The position numbers were made by a program, and so were the translations under genes. Source: Reticulascus tulasneorum (taxonomy: Eukaryota > Ascomycota > Sordariomycetes > Glomerellales > Reticulascaceae). Taken from it: a stretch of 64,000 nucleotides of DNA. The notes under the pieces are model-generated. The model was not told the origin of the DNA and searched no databases. It worked only from the letters and a program-made list of their open reading frames with translations. Numbering within the stretch: position 1 is the first letter of the stretch; the number at the start of each line of letters is the position of its first letter. The DNA is taken from NCBI GenBank assembly GCA_001557505.1, contig LSAX01000004.1, positions 2,604,001 through 2,668,000 on the forward strand. The letters run 5' to 3'. Of the stretch, positions 39,103-50,202 are shown piece after piece.

Positions 39103-42100
39103 GGCGAGACATTCGACTTGACAGGGGTCGCATTGAATGTTGAATCTGGACACATGGGTTCGGAGGAGGAGGGAACTCGAACTGCGGATGCGTGGATGAT
39201 GATGGCAAGTCTCAAAGGAATCCGAGGTAGTCGAGAAGACAACTGTCTCAAGTCATGGTGGGCTGGTTCTTGTTGCGCTGACGTCGAAAATGTCCACTGT
39301 TTCGAGGCTCTGTCACATGAAAGTTGGAACGAATTTGACTGTTGGGATCTCAGCCGCGTGTCGCCAGGAATGCGCCAACAATTCCGAAGGATCTATGTTC
39401 ACCAGCTGCTGCCAGCTTTTGGCAGCTGGCTACGCTACTAACGAGCCTGTGCATCTTGAGACCGACCACAAACTGATCTTCAGGTTCTACGGTGGACAAA
39501 CAACCGGCGGCACGAGAGATGAAACAGAGAAATTTAGGACATCTGTAGTTACTGTACGTTCTCTCCTCAGTGTCTTTCTTGACTTTTACATGGATACAAA
39601 ATGTGCGAATAGCTTCATCCAGCCAATCTGTACCAAGCGCGGAACGTATAGTGGCACCGAATATGCTCAATGTGCGGACGTACCAACCAACTCGTGTGAG
39701 GCGAGGATGCTCAAGCATTCCATTACACGGGTATTATTGTTGCTGCTATGATTCTGGCTATTACCGATGAACATGGGAAACGAGAAGGAAACAATTTCAC
39801 GTTTTCCTACAGATTACCGGGATCGACCAAGATACTACTACGTAGGTACTGTACATAATAGCCCACGTCACCCAAGCCTTGACCAGCCACCACACAGGTC
39901 GGCAGCCGGCATTGGCAAGTCTTGGAACTCGTGTGATTTGTTGGCAATTCGCGACCCGAGCTTTGTTTGCCTAAACGAAAAAAAAAATCTTTTACGAAGT
40001 ATGGATGAAACGGATGATTGACATATGAATGGAGACCCTTGCCGATCTGTCAGTTCTTTTGCCCGAGGCAGTGGCCGACGATCCTCGACAAAAACCTCCG
40101 ATAATGGGGGGCCATGCCATCCACGAACCCCAGATATCGTCGAAAGATCTTCAAGAGCCGCGAATCATGAAGCCTGCCAAAAATAGAGATGAACCAGACC
40201 TTCGATGGCCAGAACATCGAGGAGATCGAGAGGTGGCGTTTTCCCAATCCGGCCACCATACCGGACTAATGAGGAGCTTGAGCGAACGGATCAACACCCG
40301 GGGCACGACTGTCGGGCAGTATTTTTCGCCTCTTGCAACCACATAGGCTGCCGCTACAGTGCAAGCTCCATTTTCCCTATCGTCGACCCCGGCCAACTGA
40401 TGGGGTGCGTGGGTGGTACGGCGGTGGGTGCAGTGCCTACCAGCAGTACAGTAAAAGCTGTGCCGGGAATCGAGAGTGATAAGCGGCATCCGGCAGAGAG
40501 AATTCATCATCACATCGAGAATGCAAGCAATGTACAGTGCTTGCAGGCCTCGTATCACCTTCCATCCATGGCCGCATAGGACGGTTGATGGACGCGAGCG
40601 AGCCCAGAGCTACTGCGGGCCGGCATGGAGCCAGAATACGAAACAGCCTTTTTTAAAATGTTCCATGTTGTGCCATGGAACAAGAGGGCATTTCCGAGCG
40701 GCTCAGAAAAGACTCCGGCTAACCACAACGGAAAACGGGTTTGGAGACTAGAATGAGGAAAACCAATACGCCCAGCCTCCTCAGCTTTTTTTTTTCCTTT
40801 CTTCTTTTTACTTCCTCCCCACCCTCTGGCAGGTCGAAGATATCTACCACGGGGGTGCGGCCGCTTGCTACCTTAGTATCGGGGCTTTCGAAAGCAGGAC
40901 TTTGGGTGTCTTGCAAAAGATGAGGCGCCGGGCAATGTTTCGGACTACTGTAGTGTTTTCAGGTTGAGCTTGCACTGTCGCATGCCCGTCTGTGTGAGAC
41001 TCCGAATGGGACTGGCCATTGTACCTGTTGTGTCTTGGGTCAATCGGCCGCGTGGGAGGGGTGATAAGTGTGTCTTACATAGAACCTTATCTCCGTCTCA
41101 CCATCAATCTGACCATCCATCCCACCTCATGGGAAGCACATTGCGATGCCCAGCATACGAGACGACTGCTCCTACATATAATTACCAGAACAGCGCTGAT
41201 GAGACAGGCGGTGGTAGCAAGAGCTGGATCCCGGTAGCTGCATGCAGAGGCGGGCTGTATCTCACAATGGATGAATCTGCATACCAAGACAAGACCCCCA
41301 AACCCTTCGACCAGCTGGTTGCGCTGCAGCCTTTTGAAGGTCGGCTACAAAACAGGCTTTTGTTAATTGGGCCGGGACTCCCGTGGCCTGACCGATAAAG
41401 GTCGAATCGACGGCATTCGCACACACACCTACATGACCCTCGCAGCCCATTGATCTCGTATTCCTTTTGCTGCCGGTGGGAGGAGCCTAGTTTCACGTCT
41501 CTCCACGCCATAGCAGCCAGAGCAGACCTGACAGAATGGTTGAAAAAACCCGCGGTCTCGTAAGGATACGAGATGGATCTATCACGGACTTTTTCTCACT
41601 TGGTGATGTCATAACGTAACCACGGACCACGGAGTAAATAGCTCCAAGCGATCTAGGATAATGTTATACCCATACATGCCATCCCCTCCCCCGAGATACC
41701 CATTTAGCGTACTGCTAAATAAGCACTCGGGGCACCTACTGGTACTGACCCTCGTCCCCCCCTACGTATCATAGTGAACACTCTCCGTAGCAGACGAACA
41801 AACGGGCTATTAGATGCAAAAATATCCAGGATTGGTGCAGTAAGGCGGCCGGTGTCAGTGGCACCGCACCAGAACCCCTGTCCGTTCGCTGTCTGCGCTG
41901 AGCTGCAGCCTGCTGAAGCTGAGGAGAAATATCCTGCCACCATGACTGGCCCAAAACTTGCTTGACAGGCCTACAAGGGTCTTTTGTGGCGGCGAAACAG
42001 GATGCCTTTATATGCACGAAGATCCCCAGCCTGCAGACGTGCCAGCGCTGATGATCCCTCTCTTTTTGCTCTTTACTCTCTTTCTCCCTCACAATAATTA

Positions 42101-42834
42101 GAATCTTTTCTCGCCACCGCCATCTCGTTCCTGGCATAGGGGTAATTAGTCGAAGTTCTTTTCCGAGACACGCATATACGCAGTGAGCTGAGTGAGCTAA
42201 GGCATCGCCAAACCATCACCTCAGAAAACAAAACCAGCTGTACTGGCTGTGGTTGTCCTACAGCATCGGTCCACGTACGTATCCAGTTTTCCCGGACAGG
42301 GTTAAGCTCCGCTGCTTCCTGGTCGTTCCTAGTACGATTAGTAGTAACCTAGTAAGTGCCAGCTTTTGGTCGGCCTCGACCCAAACCTTAGCTTACACAC
42401 ACCCAGCCACCTCATCCGAGGAAACCTCGATAGCACGCCGGTACGAATAGACTAAGGTAGAGAGGACCCAAAGGCCCAAGCAAGGACCAGTCATCTTGGT
42501 GTCACCTGCATTCGTTGATCAGCTACCTTCTGTTGCATTTTTTAAAATCTTTTTGCCCCTCCCTCCACCTCAACCAAACAATCACCCTAAAAGCGACCTC
42601 TTGACTCTCGTTCCACCACTCAGGTGTTCCCGCCTCCAATCGTTACAATTGTCCTTTCGCCGCCATGATGCAACAAGGCCGCTAGATCAGTCCCTCCTGC
42701 ATTCCTGACTCGGCCTGTGCCTGGCGTCTATCTGTCGCTTACGACCTGCTGCAAGTGGGAGTTGGCTTGAAATCGCCCATCACACACTCCGGACCGCCTT
42801 ATATACGCCTGGCTCCGTCCCACCCCTCGTCACA
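39103..42834. other. Gene-poor stretch of 3.7 kb
   Basis: No frame here has a credible start, splice partner or known likeness. The longest are about 120-145 codons. Only ordinary intergenic sequence is visible, with pyrimidine-rich runs near 40780-40820 and 42530-42620 and a TATATA at 42800-42805 close to the next start codon. No tRNA B-box-like element found on reading. Confidence 0.5.
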
Positions 42835-44320
42835 ATGGCATCCGATCTGAAACATGAGCACCACCTGGAAGAAGGACTGCTAACTGTCGCTACCGATGAG
42901 AAGAGGACTCTCATAAACACCCACACTGGATCCCGGAGCTCGGCGACGAGAAAAGCGAAGGCTGCCAAGGACACAATGCCGTCCGCTCGCCATCTGATCC
43001 TCACCTTGGTCTTGTTCTGTTTGGTGACGTTTGGTCTGGCATCGGTCATTGCGCCGAGGGTGCAGCCATGTCTGGAGGACCATCATGGGCCGGACGACCA
43101 GAGCCAGCTATCTGAGCTGCAGACGCAAAGCTCGGCCTTTTCCAAGATGTTGAGCTCTGCATCGCCAGATATTCTGCACAAGTTGCTCCATGCCTACTTC
43201 CCAGACAGGTATACGCACGGGGTATATCCATCTGACCACGATGCTGTGGTGGCACTGCAGGCGGAAGATGCTAGTCTAGCAGCGACAGTTGTTCAGCTGG
43301 CAAAGCGGCAGCAGGACAACAATACAACCGTGACTTCTGATCCTGCTCCTCCACCAGCGTCTGTCACTTCCTCGGAAGAGCCGCCTCCACCTCCCCCGGA
43401 GACATCTACAAGCGCTCCTCCTCCTCCGCCTCCGCCGCCAGCCACAACGACCACGCCCCCTCCACCACCGCCGCCCCCGGCTACCACCTCCAACAATCCT
43501 CCACCACCCGGCACCACCAACAATCCGCCGCCCGGCACCACCAATGGTCCGCCGCCAACGAGCCAAGCGCCCAATCCTCCGGCCCCGACAACCTCGACAA
43601 CTTTACCACCTCCTGATTCCGGTACGTCGGCGCCGCAGCCTCCTCCTTCTTCCTCTCTTCGAACCACTTCTACTTCTTCTGTTTTACCCCCTACAACTCG
43701 TACGTCTGATTCTTCTTCCCCCATTACATCCTCGTTGGTGTCCACGAGTCGGTCCACGCAAAGTACGTCTACTTTCTCTTCGCGTGTGACCACATCTACA
43801 ACACCTACGTCTATCTCCGTGCCATCTTCTCTGTCGACGTCGTCCATATCTGGTACGTCGTGCTTGTCTAGTGTAGCCCAGTCTTGTTACGGGATGATAT
43901 GGCGTTCGGAATACCGGGACCTGGCGTGTTTGGAATTCTATTCAGACACGTTGCCACTCTTTATAGGACCTTCCCTTATCACTCTTTTGGGCAGCTTGAA
44001 CCTGCACATTTTGACTTTGTAACTACTTGAGCCAAATCGCTGACCAATATACAGGAACGACACGTACCACAACAACCTCGGCTTCGAGAATCTCAACCTC
44101 ATTCAGCGAAGTCAGATCAACAGTCACATCAACGCTCGACAACGGCGAAGTAACAGTTGTAACGCGCACATCATACGTGGCAGTCATACCGACCCCCGCG
44201 GAAAGCAGTACTACAATAAAGGGAACAGCCGGACTTCAGAATGCAGGTGTTCGCAACAGCGGAATGGGGGCCCTACCCGTAGCTCTAGGTGCCGTAATGG
44301 GAGGCATGATGCTACTTTAG
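42835..44320 (+). CDS. Membrane-anchored Pro/Thr/Ser-rich surface protein, function unknown
   Basis: Exons are 42835-43852 and 44055-44320 (427 residues); the intron is 202 nt, long for this window. Residues 1-50 are polar and basic near the end; 53-72 (HLILTLVLFCLVTFGLASVI) form one membrane span with positive charges before it. A ~100-residue soluble domain follows. Residues ~160-340 are low-complexity: runs of proline, then Thr/Ser with N-linked sequons (NNTT), likely heavily O-mannosylated. The last ~18 residues (GALPVALGAVMGGMMLL) are hydrophobic and end the protein, as in GPI-attachment signals. I do not recognise the family. A cell-wall or plasma-membrane location, possibly a wall-stress sensor or adhesin-like stalk, is inference only. 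Confidence 0.8.
43375..43560 (+). repeat. CCT/CCA/CCG repeat encoding proline tracts
   Basis: In-frame proline-codon runs (6 to 8 consecutive prolines, repeated) separated by Thr/Ser codons inside the surface-protein gene. Compositional repeat rather than an exact tandem array. Confidence 0.7.
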
Positions 44321-45038
44321 GGTTGTTTACCGGCATATGACACAGCTTCGATTTCTCGGGCAAATCTCTGAGCGGTGGTTTCGTTTGCATTACATGGGCA
44401 AGGGGACTGGCGCAGCATACATTTACAGGGGTTCATGACATCACGGCATCATTCACTCCTTGCATCAACAACTGGGCGTCATATAATAGATTTGGACGAG
44501 CATCGTCGTGCCATGGGATAGGGATTGGCTGTTAATGACAAAGGGGGGCAAGGTACACGGGTTGGCCTCGGACAGGACGGCAAAAGGAATAACGATGCAA
44601 TGAACAACAGACGTATAAAGCTAGTTGCAATAAAGCGCCAAGCGCCACAATCAAGACTTCAAAGTGCTGCGAACGGCCTGTGATATTCACGAATGCCTCG
44701 TCATGTAATCTGTCGGCGCAGGCTCACCAAGTTGGTTCTTGGATCCCGGACGGAAAGCCGCTGGGCTGCATATTCGGGATCTCATAGTCTCTGATGATAC
44801 CAGCCATATCCATACGCTTGGGTAGTCTCGGGGAGGAAATTATGACATGGCCTGCCATCAGCACATATACCTGGACCGAGCAGCGTGCCAACTCCACCCT
44901 TTCCAACTCTTCTTTTAGAGGACACGTTCTTCCATTTACTAAACAGCCTCTTACAAATGCAGGGTATATGTAACGCCGGCCCTTGAACTCCTGGTGTACA
45001 AATTTCATGACAGGTCTAGCAAAGGAGCGGACGGCTGA
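44321..45038. other. Convergent spacer with one doubtful 94-codon frame
   Basis: 3' UTRs of the surface-protein gene (plus) and the FAM32A-like gene (minus). A minus-strand ATG frame at 45008-44724 begins 31 nt after the FAM32A-like stop. It has no recognisable features and I do not call it a gene. Confidence 0.5.
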
Positions 45039-45498
45039 CTATCCAGGTCCAATCTTGGGCATGTCGTGATGCTCGCTCAACTTGGAGAGGTAGGTATTCA
45101 ACTCTTCAACGCGCTCCTTATGAGTCTTCAACAATTCCGGGCGCGAGCTGGACGATTCTGAGAGTTCGAGGAGCTAGATAATTGAAATCGTTAGTCAACC
45201 CCCTACACGCAGGCCGAAGGGCAATATCGAAGGGTGGACTTACCCTCTTTCTCTTCCTCTCTTCGTGACGTCTCTCAGATTCTGTCTTGAAAGAGACCAG
45301 CTGGTCGCCGTCCTCCTCGGCGTCCCTGTCCTTGTCCTTGTTGGCATCCTCGGAGCCCTTCCTGGCAACGGTTCCCTCTCCGCCAGATAGGTTCTTCTCC
45401 AAATCAGTCTTTGCCTTCTTCTTTTTCTTGGGTTTTGCGATCTTTGCGCCTTTCAGCTTCAGGCCGCCGCCGACGGAGGCGTACGGGTCATCGGTCAT
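45039..45498 (-). CDS. FAM32A-like small basic nuclear protein
   Basis: Minus-strand exons are 45498-45244 and 45173-45039 (129 residues). It begins [17 protein letters not shown], then a Lys-rich stretch ([12 protein letters not shown]). The middle is Glu/Asp/Lys-rich, followed by [21 protein letters not shown]. After the 70-nt intron comes [20 protein letters not shown]. It ends [13 protein letters not shown], the hallmark C-terminus of FAM32A-family proteins. Human FAM32A is a spliceosome-associated protein that promotes 3' splice-site use during exon ligation; such a role here is inference from the family. It is divergently placed from the amino-acid permease, 655 bp apart. Confidence 0.9.
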
Positions 45499-46153
45499 GC
45501 TCGAAGATGAAGTGCTTCGTACCTTGGAAGTAATTGCGAAGAAGCATCAGGGACGCGATGTAATTTTGGTCGGCGGAACTCCGTCTCTCCTCCTCCCCTT
45601 TGCCCCACCACTGGAAAGATTTGGATCTCTAACGGACGGCCAATCAGTGGATGATCCGAAGATTGAGGCCCGTGCGGCCCCGAAACAGGGCAGGTCTGGG
45701 CCAGACAAATGTCAATGAGGTCCCTGTCGGCCTTGCAGTTGCACTGCAAACGGCACTTGTCCAATCCCACCATTGTGATCTCCTTTTTCCCCTTTACTAC
45801 TATTATTGTACGAAACTTCTTGCTTCTAATTTTTGGATCACAATCTTCTTGAATTGATCTTTATTGAGCTGCTTCTCCTCCCTAGCCCGAGAAGAACGGT
45901 ACATTAGTAGTGCGCATTTGCCGAGACGACGTCACGAGAACCTCGTCTACCCGAAACCGCTCCACAGAGTCCATAAGCTTCCGTAGCTTGACAGTACCGA
46001 AACCTTAGACCCTAATACCCGAATCACCATATATGCGAAGCTGAAGGCGCTCCATCATGGTATAACACCACGCTTGGTTGCTAGAAGGATCGAACGAAGC
46101 AGGCAGAGGATCGCGCAAGGAGCGATTCCGAACCTGGACAAAAAGCGCCTACG
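45499..46153. promoter_or_regulatory. Divergent promoter, FAM32A-like / amino-acid permease
   Basis: 655 bp between divergent start codons, AT-rich at 45790-45860. No specific site identified. Confidence 0.5.
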
Positions 46154-48045
46154 ATGCCCACCCAATACTCTTCCGCCCTGCAAGGACACACACGCGACTC
46201 TCTAGAGCTCGCGTCCCTCGCAAGCTCCAGCCGCGGCGCCGACACATCCTCAGACGTAGCCTCCTCGCGGCAGAGTATATCCTCCTCCCGCAGAGTCTCA
46301 TTCGAAGCGGAAGATCCCCTCGACTCCAACAACCCGGCCGGGAGACCCAATTTCCATGGCCGGTCATTCTCCGTCTCGTCTGGGTTTGACTTCGCAGCGA
46401 ACCTTTTTCCTTTAAGTTCAACGACTGGTGCTGGCGGGTATGCACCGATAGGGGCGTCGACATCGACGGCCGTCCAGAATGGCGGGTTGGGAGGCGGCTC
46501 CTTGGAGAAACATAAGACCTTGACGTACTTGAATGGCTTGAGTTTGATTGTGGGGCTCATCATTGGATCGGGTATCTTCTCAAGTCCGAGCCAGGTCAGT
46601 TCGAAGGTTGGATCCCCGGGCGCTGCGCTCGTGGTATGGGTTATTGCTGGAATTCTGGCCTGGACAGGCGCAGCGAGCTATGCCGAGCTAGGAGGCGCGA
46701 TACCGTTGAATGGCGGAGCGCAGGTATACCTTGCTAAAATCATGGGGGAGCTGGCAGGCTTCCTTTTCACGTGGGTGGCAGTGCTTGTTCTGAAGCCAGG
46801 GAGCGCTGCCATCATTTCCATTATTATGGGCGAATATCTCGTTCGGGCTGCGATCGGGCCAGATGCGGAGACCATTAACCCTTGGGTTACCAAGTCGGTT
46901 GCGATGGTAGGGCTGTTCATTGTCACGTTTCTCAACTGCGTGTCGACGAAGTTGGGCACCAAGGTCAATGACTATTTGATGTTCCTGAAGTTCATTGCAT
47001 TGCTGGGTGTCACCGTCACCGGCATTGTGGTTGCGATTACTGGCTATACGTTCACGGGCACGGCTAGTCTGGATTGGAAGACTCATGAGTGGTTTGCCGA
47101 CACATCTACGGACCTGTCGGCGTGGGCGGTTGCGTTGTACGCTGGTCTCTGGGCATACGACGGTTGGGATAATGTGAGTTCCTCCATGAGACAATATCCG
47201 CGTGGTGACTGACAAATCTTCAGACCAACTACGTAGTCGGTGAATTTCGAAACCCGACCCGAGACCTCCCACGGGTGATCCATACAGCCATGCCTCTCGT
47301 GATTCTCTCCTACATCCTCGCCAACATCTCATATTTTCTCGTCCTCCCCCTCGCCAGCATTAACGGCTCCAACACAGTGGCAGTCATATTCGGTGCTAAG
47401 GTCTTCGGTCCTGTGGGATCCCTTATCCTGGCACTCATCGTCAGCGCATCTTGCTTTGGCGCACTGAATTCCTCAACATTCACGAGCAGTCGACTCGTCT
47501 ACGTCGCAGGCAAGGAAGGCTACATACCAGCTCTCTTTGGACAGATTGGGGTCAGCAACACAGAGCCGTCCATGTCCACACAGCGAACTCGGAGCTGGTT
47601 CAGCAAGACAATGACGAGAATATTTGGAGACGAGGACACTGGGCTCTTCTACACACCCGTTTACGCACTCATCCTCAACGCCTGCCTAACAGCTGCATAC
47701 ATAATAGTAGGCGAGTTCAGTACGCTCCTCACATTTTACGGTGTCGCGGGCTACACCTTCTACTTCATTACCGTCCTCGGTCTTATCATACTCCGCGTCC
47801 GGGAGCCGCACCTGGAACGGCCGTACAAGACGTGGATCACGACTCCCATCATCTTCTGCTGCGTCAGCATCTTCCTGCTCAGCCGCGCCATCTTCGCGCA
47901 GCCATTGCAGACGGTCACGGTCGTACTGTTTGTCATTGCGGGCGTGCCGGTGTATTTCTGGAGGATACGGGGCCGGGATCAGGTTGCGAAGCGAGAAACA
48001 TCAATGGACGACGGCCGGCCGTGGTGGAAGTTTTGGAAACGATAA
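46154..48045 (+). CDS. L-type (LAT family) amino-acid permease, methionine-permease-like
   Basis: Exons are 46154-47173 and 47224-48045 (613 residues), joined by a 50-nt GT..AG intron. The ~120-residue N-terminal tail is Ser/Gly-rich and presumably cytosolic. About twelve membrane spans follow. The substrate-site signature LIIGSGIFSSPSQV (~136-149) marks the APC superfamily. [43 protein letters not shown] (rejoined across the intron) and SSRLVYVAGKEGYIP are typical of LAT transporters and their fungal relatives such as the yeast Mup1/Mup3 permeases. It should import neutral amino acids, perhaps methionine, at the plasma membrane. Substrate cannot be read from sequence. The tail ends PWWKFWKR. 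Confidence 0.9.
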
Positions 48046-48490
48046 CTGCTGTAAATAAGTCGTTTTTAGCGTGGTGTTTGATCTGGCCGGTGTTCTGCGG
48101 CAGCGGAAGGGCACTTAGAACTGCTGGCGAACGGCAAAAGGAGGTCGGAATGACCAGTATATGTACTACTCAATTTGTAATCACGCGCTCTGATGGCGGC
48201 GGGAATAGTCCATGTTTGATAAGAAAGAGGACTCGCTTGAATGCAGACAGCACAGCGCGCCACGAAGGATAGCATCCCCGTGCAAAAAAGAGCTCATTTT
48301 ACAGTGTTTGAATTGCTATTGGAGAGCAACTATGCGACGAAAAACCCATTGTTCAAGTCGAATTCCACCTCAGCTTACAAAATGTCCAGCTTTTTGAAGC
48401 TAACGTTACGAGGTGTGTCCTCCCACTCCTATCCCGGACCATTCCTTAGATATATGGTCAACTCATCTCATCTCATGCCCGGGCAGGTAT
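48046..48490. other. Convergent spacer, permease / formate dehydrogenase
   Basis: About 445 bp of 3' UTR sequence from both sides; nothing else seen. Confidence 0.55.
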
Positions 48491-50202
48491 CTATTTGCGC
48501 TGGCCATATGCCTTGGTGGCGTAGTCGCCCTTGTGGACGATCAGATCTTCAGGGCGGTAGTCCTCCTTGCCAGAGAAGTAGCTGGTAAGGATGGCCTTGA
48601 CACCGTCGGCGTAGCGCTTCTGGGCGTCGAGCGAGGTGCCGGACATGTGTGGGACCATGGCGTTGCCGCCACCGAAGGGGTTCTTTGCGTAGCGGAGAGG
48701 GTGCTCCTTGGGCGCGGGTTGAGGGAACCAGACGTCGCCGCCGTAACCGGCGAGGTGGCCAGATTTGAGGGCGTCGGCAACATCTTCCTTGACGACGATG
48801 GCGCCACGGGCGGTGTTGATGAGGTATGAGCCTAGTTTTTGTTAGCAATGGGCTCAGGGACAGGAGTGGAGTGGTTGGATGTTACCCTTCTTCATCTTGC
48901 TAATAAGCTCCTTGTTGAACAATCCTCGGGTCTTCTCGTGGAGAGGGCAGTTGATGGTGACGATATCACATTGCTCCAACAGCTCCTCTAGAGTGTCCAC
49001 TCTCCGGCAGCCGATCTCCTTCTCCTTCTCGGCAGACAGGGGCTGGTAGTCGAAGTAGAGCAGCTCTTTGCAGTCGAAAGGCTTGAGTCGGCGGAGCACA
49101 CGCTCACCGATGCGGCCTACAGCAACGGTTCCGACAACCTTGCCCTCGAGGTCATACTCTTGCTTCGCCGCGGCGGCGACATCCCACTCGCCACGCTCGA
49201 TCTGCTCGTGGGCCGGGGTGAAGTTGCGGATGAGAATCAGGATGGTCATGACGACGTGCTCGGCGACGGAGACGACATTGGAGCCAGTCACTTCGGCAAC
49301 GGTTATGCCGCCATTGGTCTTGTTTGCCGCGTTGAGATCTACATGGTCGGAGCCAATGCCGGCTGTGACGGCAATCTTAAGGTTCTTTGCCTTAGCGAGA
49401 CGCTCGGCTGTGAGGTAGCCTGGGTGGAAGCTAGATCGTAAGCATGGTCAGCGGCTATCGGTAGTTGGATAGAAGTCAGCACGGAAGAATCGGTGGCACA
49501 CGTACGGTGTGGTAATGATGACTTCGGCGTCAACGAGCTCTTGGTCGAACTTGGAGTTCTCGCCCTCTTTGTCGGACGTGGTGACAAGCGTGTGGCCCTG
49601 GTCCTCGAGCCATTTGCGGATGCCAAGCTCGTTCTCAGTGGTGCCCAAAAGCTCCGGGACCTATAGTTCGCATCAAGAGAAAGTGTCAGCCAGCATGCAC
49701 CCCGCATTAGCCATTTCCCACCACCACCGTTTCATGACCACATTCCATAAAGATGCATCGAGATGCCGATGTATCAGCGAGATCCGCCACTGAGCCCCGC
49801 ACTACCCATCCATCCCCGCATCTTTTACAACCACACATAGCGGTGGGAAAGCTGCCGGGCAGATGGTAGTACGCGGATCTCGAATTCGATTGTGTCATTG
49901 GCGGTCGTGGGGAAATTCCGGCAGGAAGAGGAGCACGGAAATTGGGGATTGCTCACGTCTATGGCGTGCTGGCCACCGTCGTAGAGAACTAGCAGGACTT
50001 TGACCTTTTCGCGAGCAGTTGTTAGCATTCGTCGTGAAGTGTATGGCCCATCGAGCCTGCGGCTTTGGGTTTGAAGCTTGGTAGCTAGGGTGGAGGCTCG
50101 ATGCAGGGACGGTTGAGAGAATGCAGAGGTATAGGAGGGAGTGTGAAGGCCGCGAGAAGCAGAGGGAACGAGTAGACGAAGGGAGCGGGCGAACAATACC
50201 AT
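48491..50202 (-). CDS. fdh1: NAD-dependent formate dehydrogenase, with probable mitochondrial presequence
   Basis: Minus-strand exons are 50202-49957, 49660-49506, 49430-48886 and 48831-48491 (428 residues). The first 58 residues ([18 protein letters not shown]...) are rich in Arg, Ser and Leu and free of acidic residues until Asp51, like a mitochondrial presequence. Met59 immediately precedes the cytosolic-type start ([12 protein letters not shown]). Conserved segments are [42 protein letters not shown] and the NAD site [16 protein letters not shown]. Also present are [21 protein letters not shown] and [12 protein letters not shown] with the catalytic His. It oxidises formate to CO2 with NAD+. 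The first intron (296 nt) is much longer than the others. Confidence 0.94.

Noticed and set aside
43276..43847. Long minus-strand Gly/Val-rich frames opposite the surface-protein gene
   Set aside because: They are mirror images of the proline/threonine codon repeats on the plus strand.
44724..45008. Minus-strand 94-codon ATG frame just after the FAM32A-like gene
   Set aside because: Starts 31 nt beyond the upstream gene's stop, probably in its 3' UTR; no family features.
45118..45498. Reading the FAM32A-like gene as one unspliced 126-codon frame
   Set aside because: Splicing at 45243/45174 replaces an unrelated tail with the conserved family C-terminus ending MPKIGPG.
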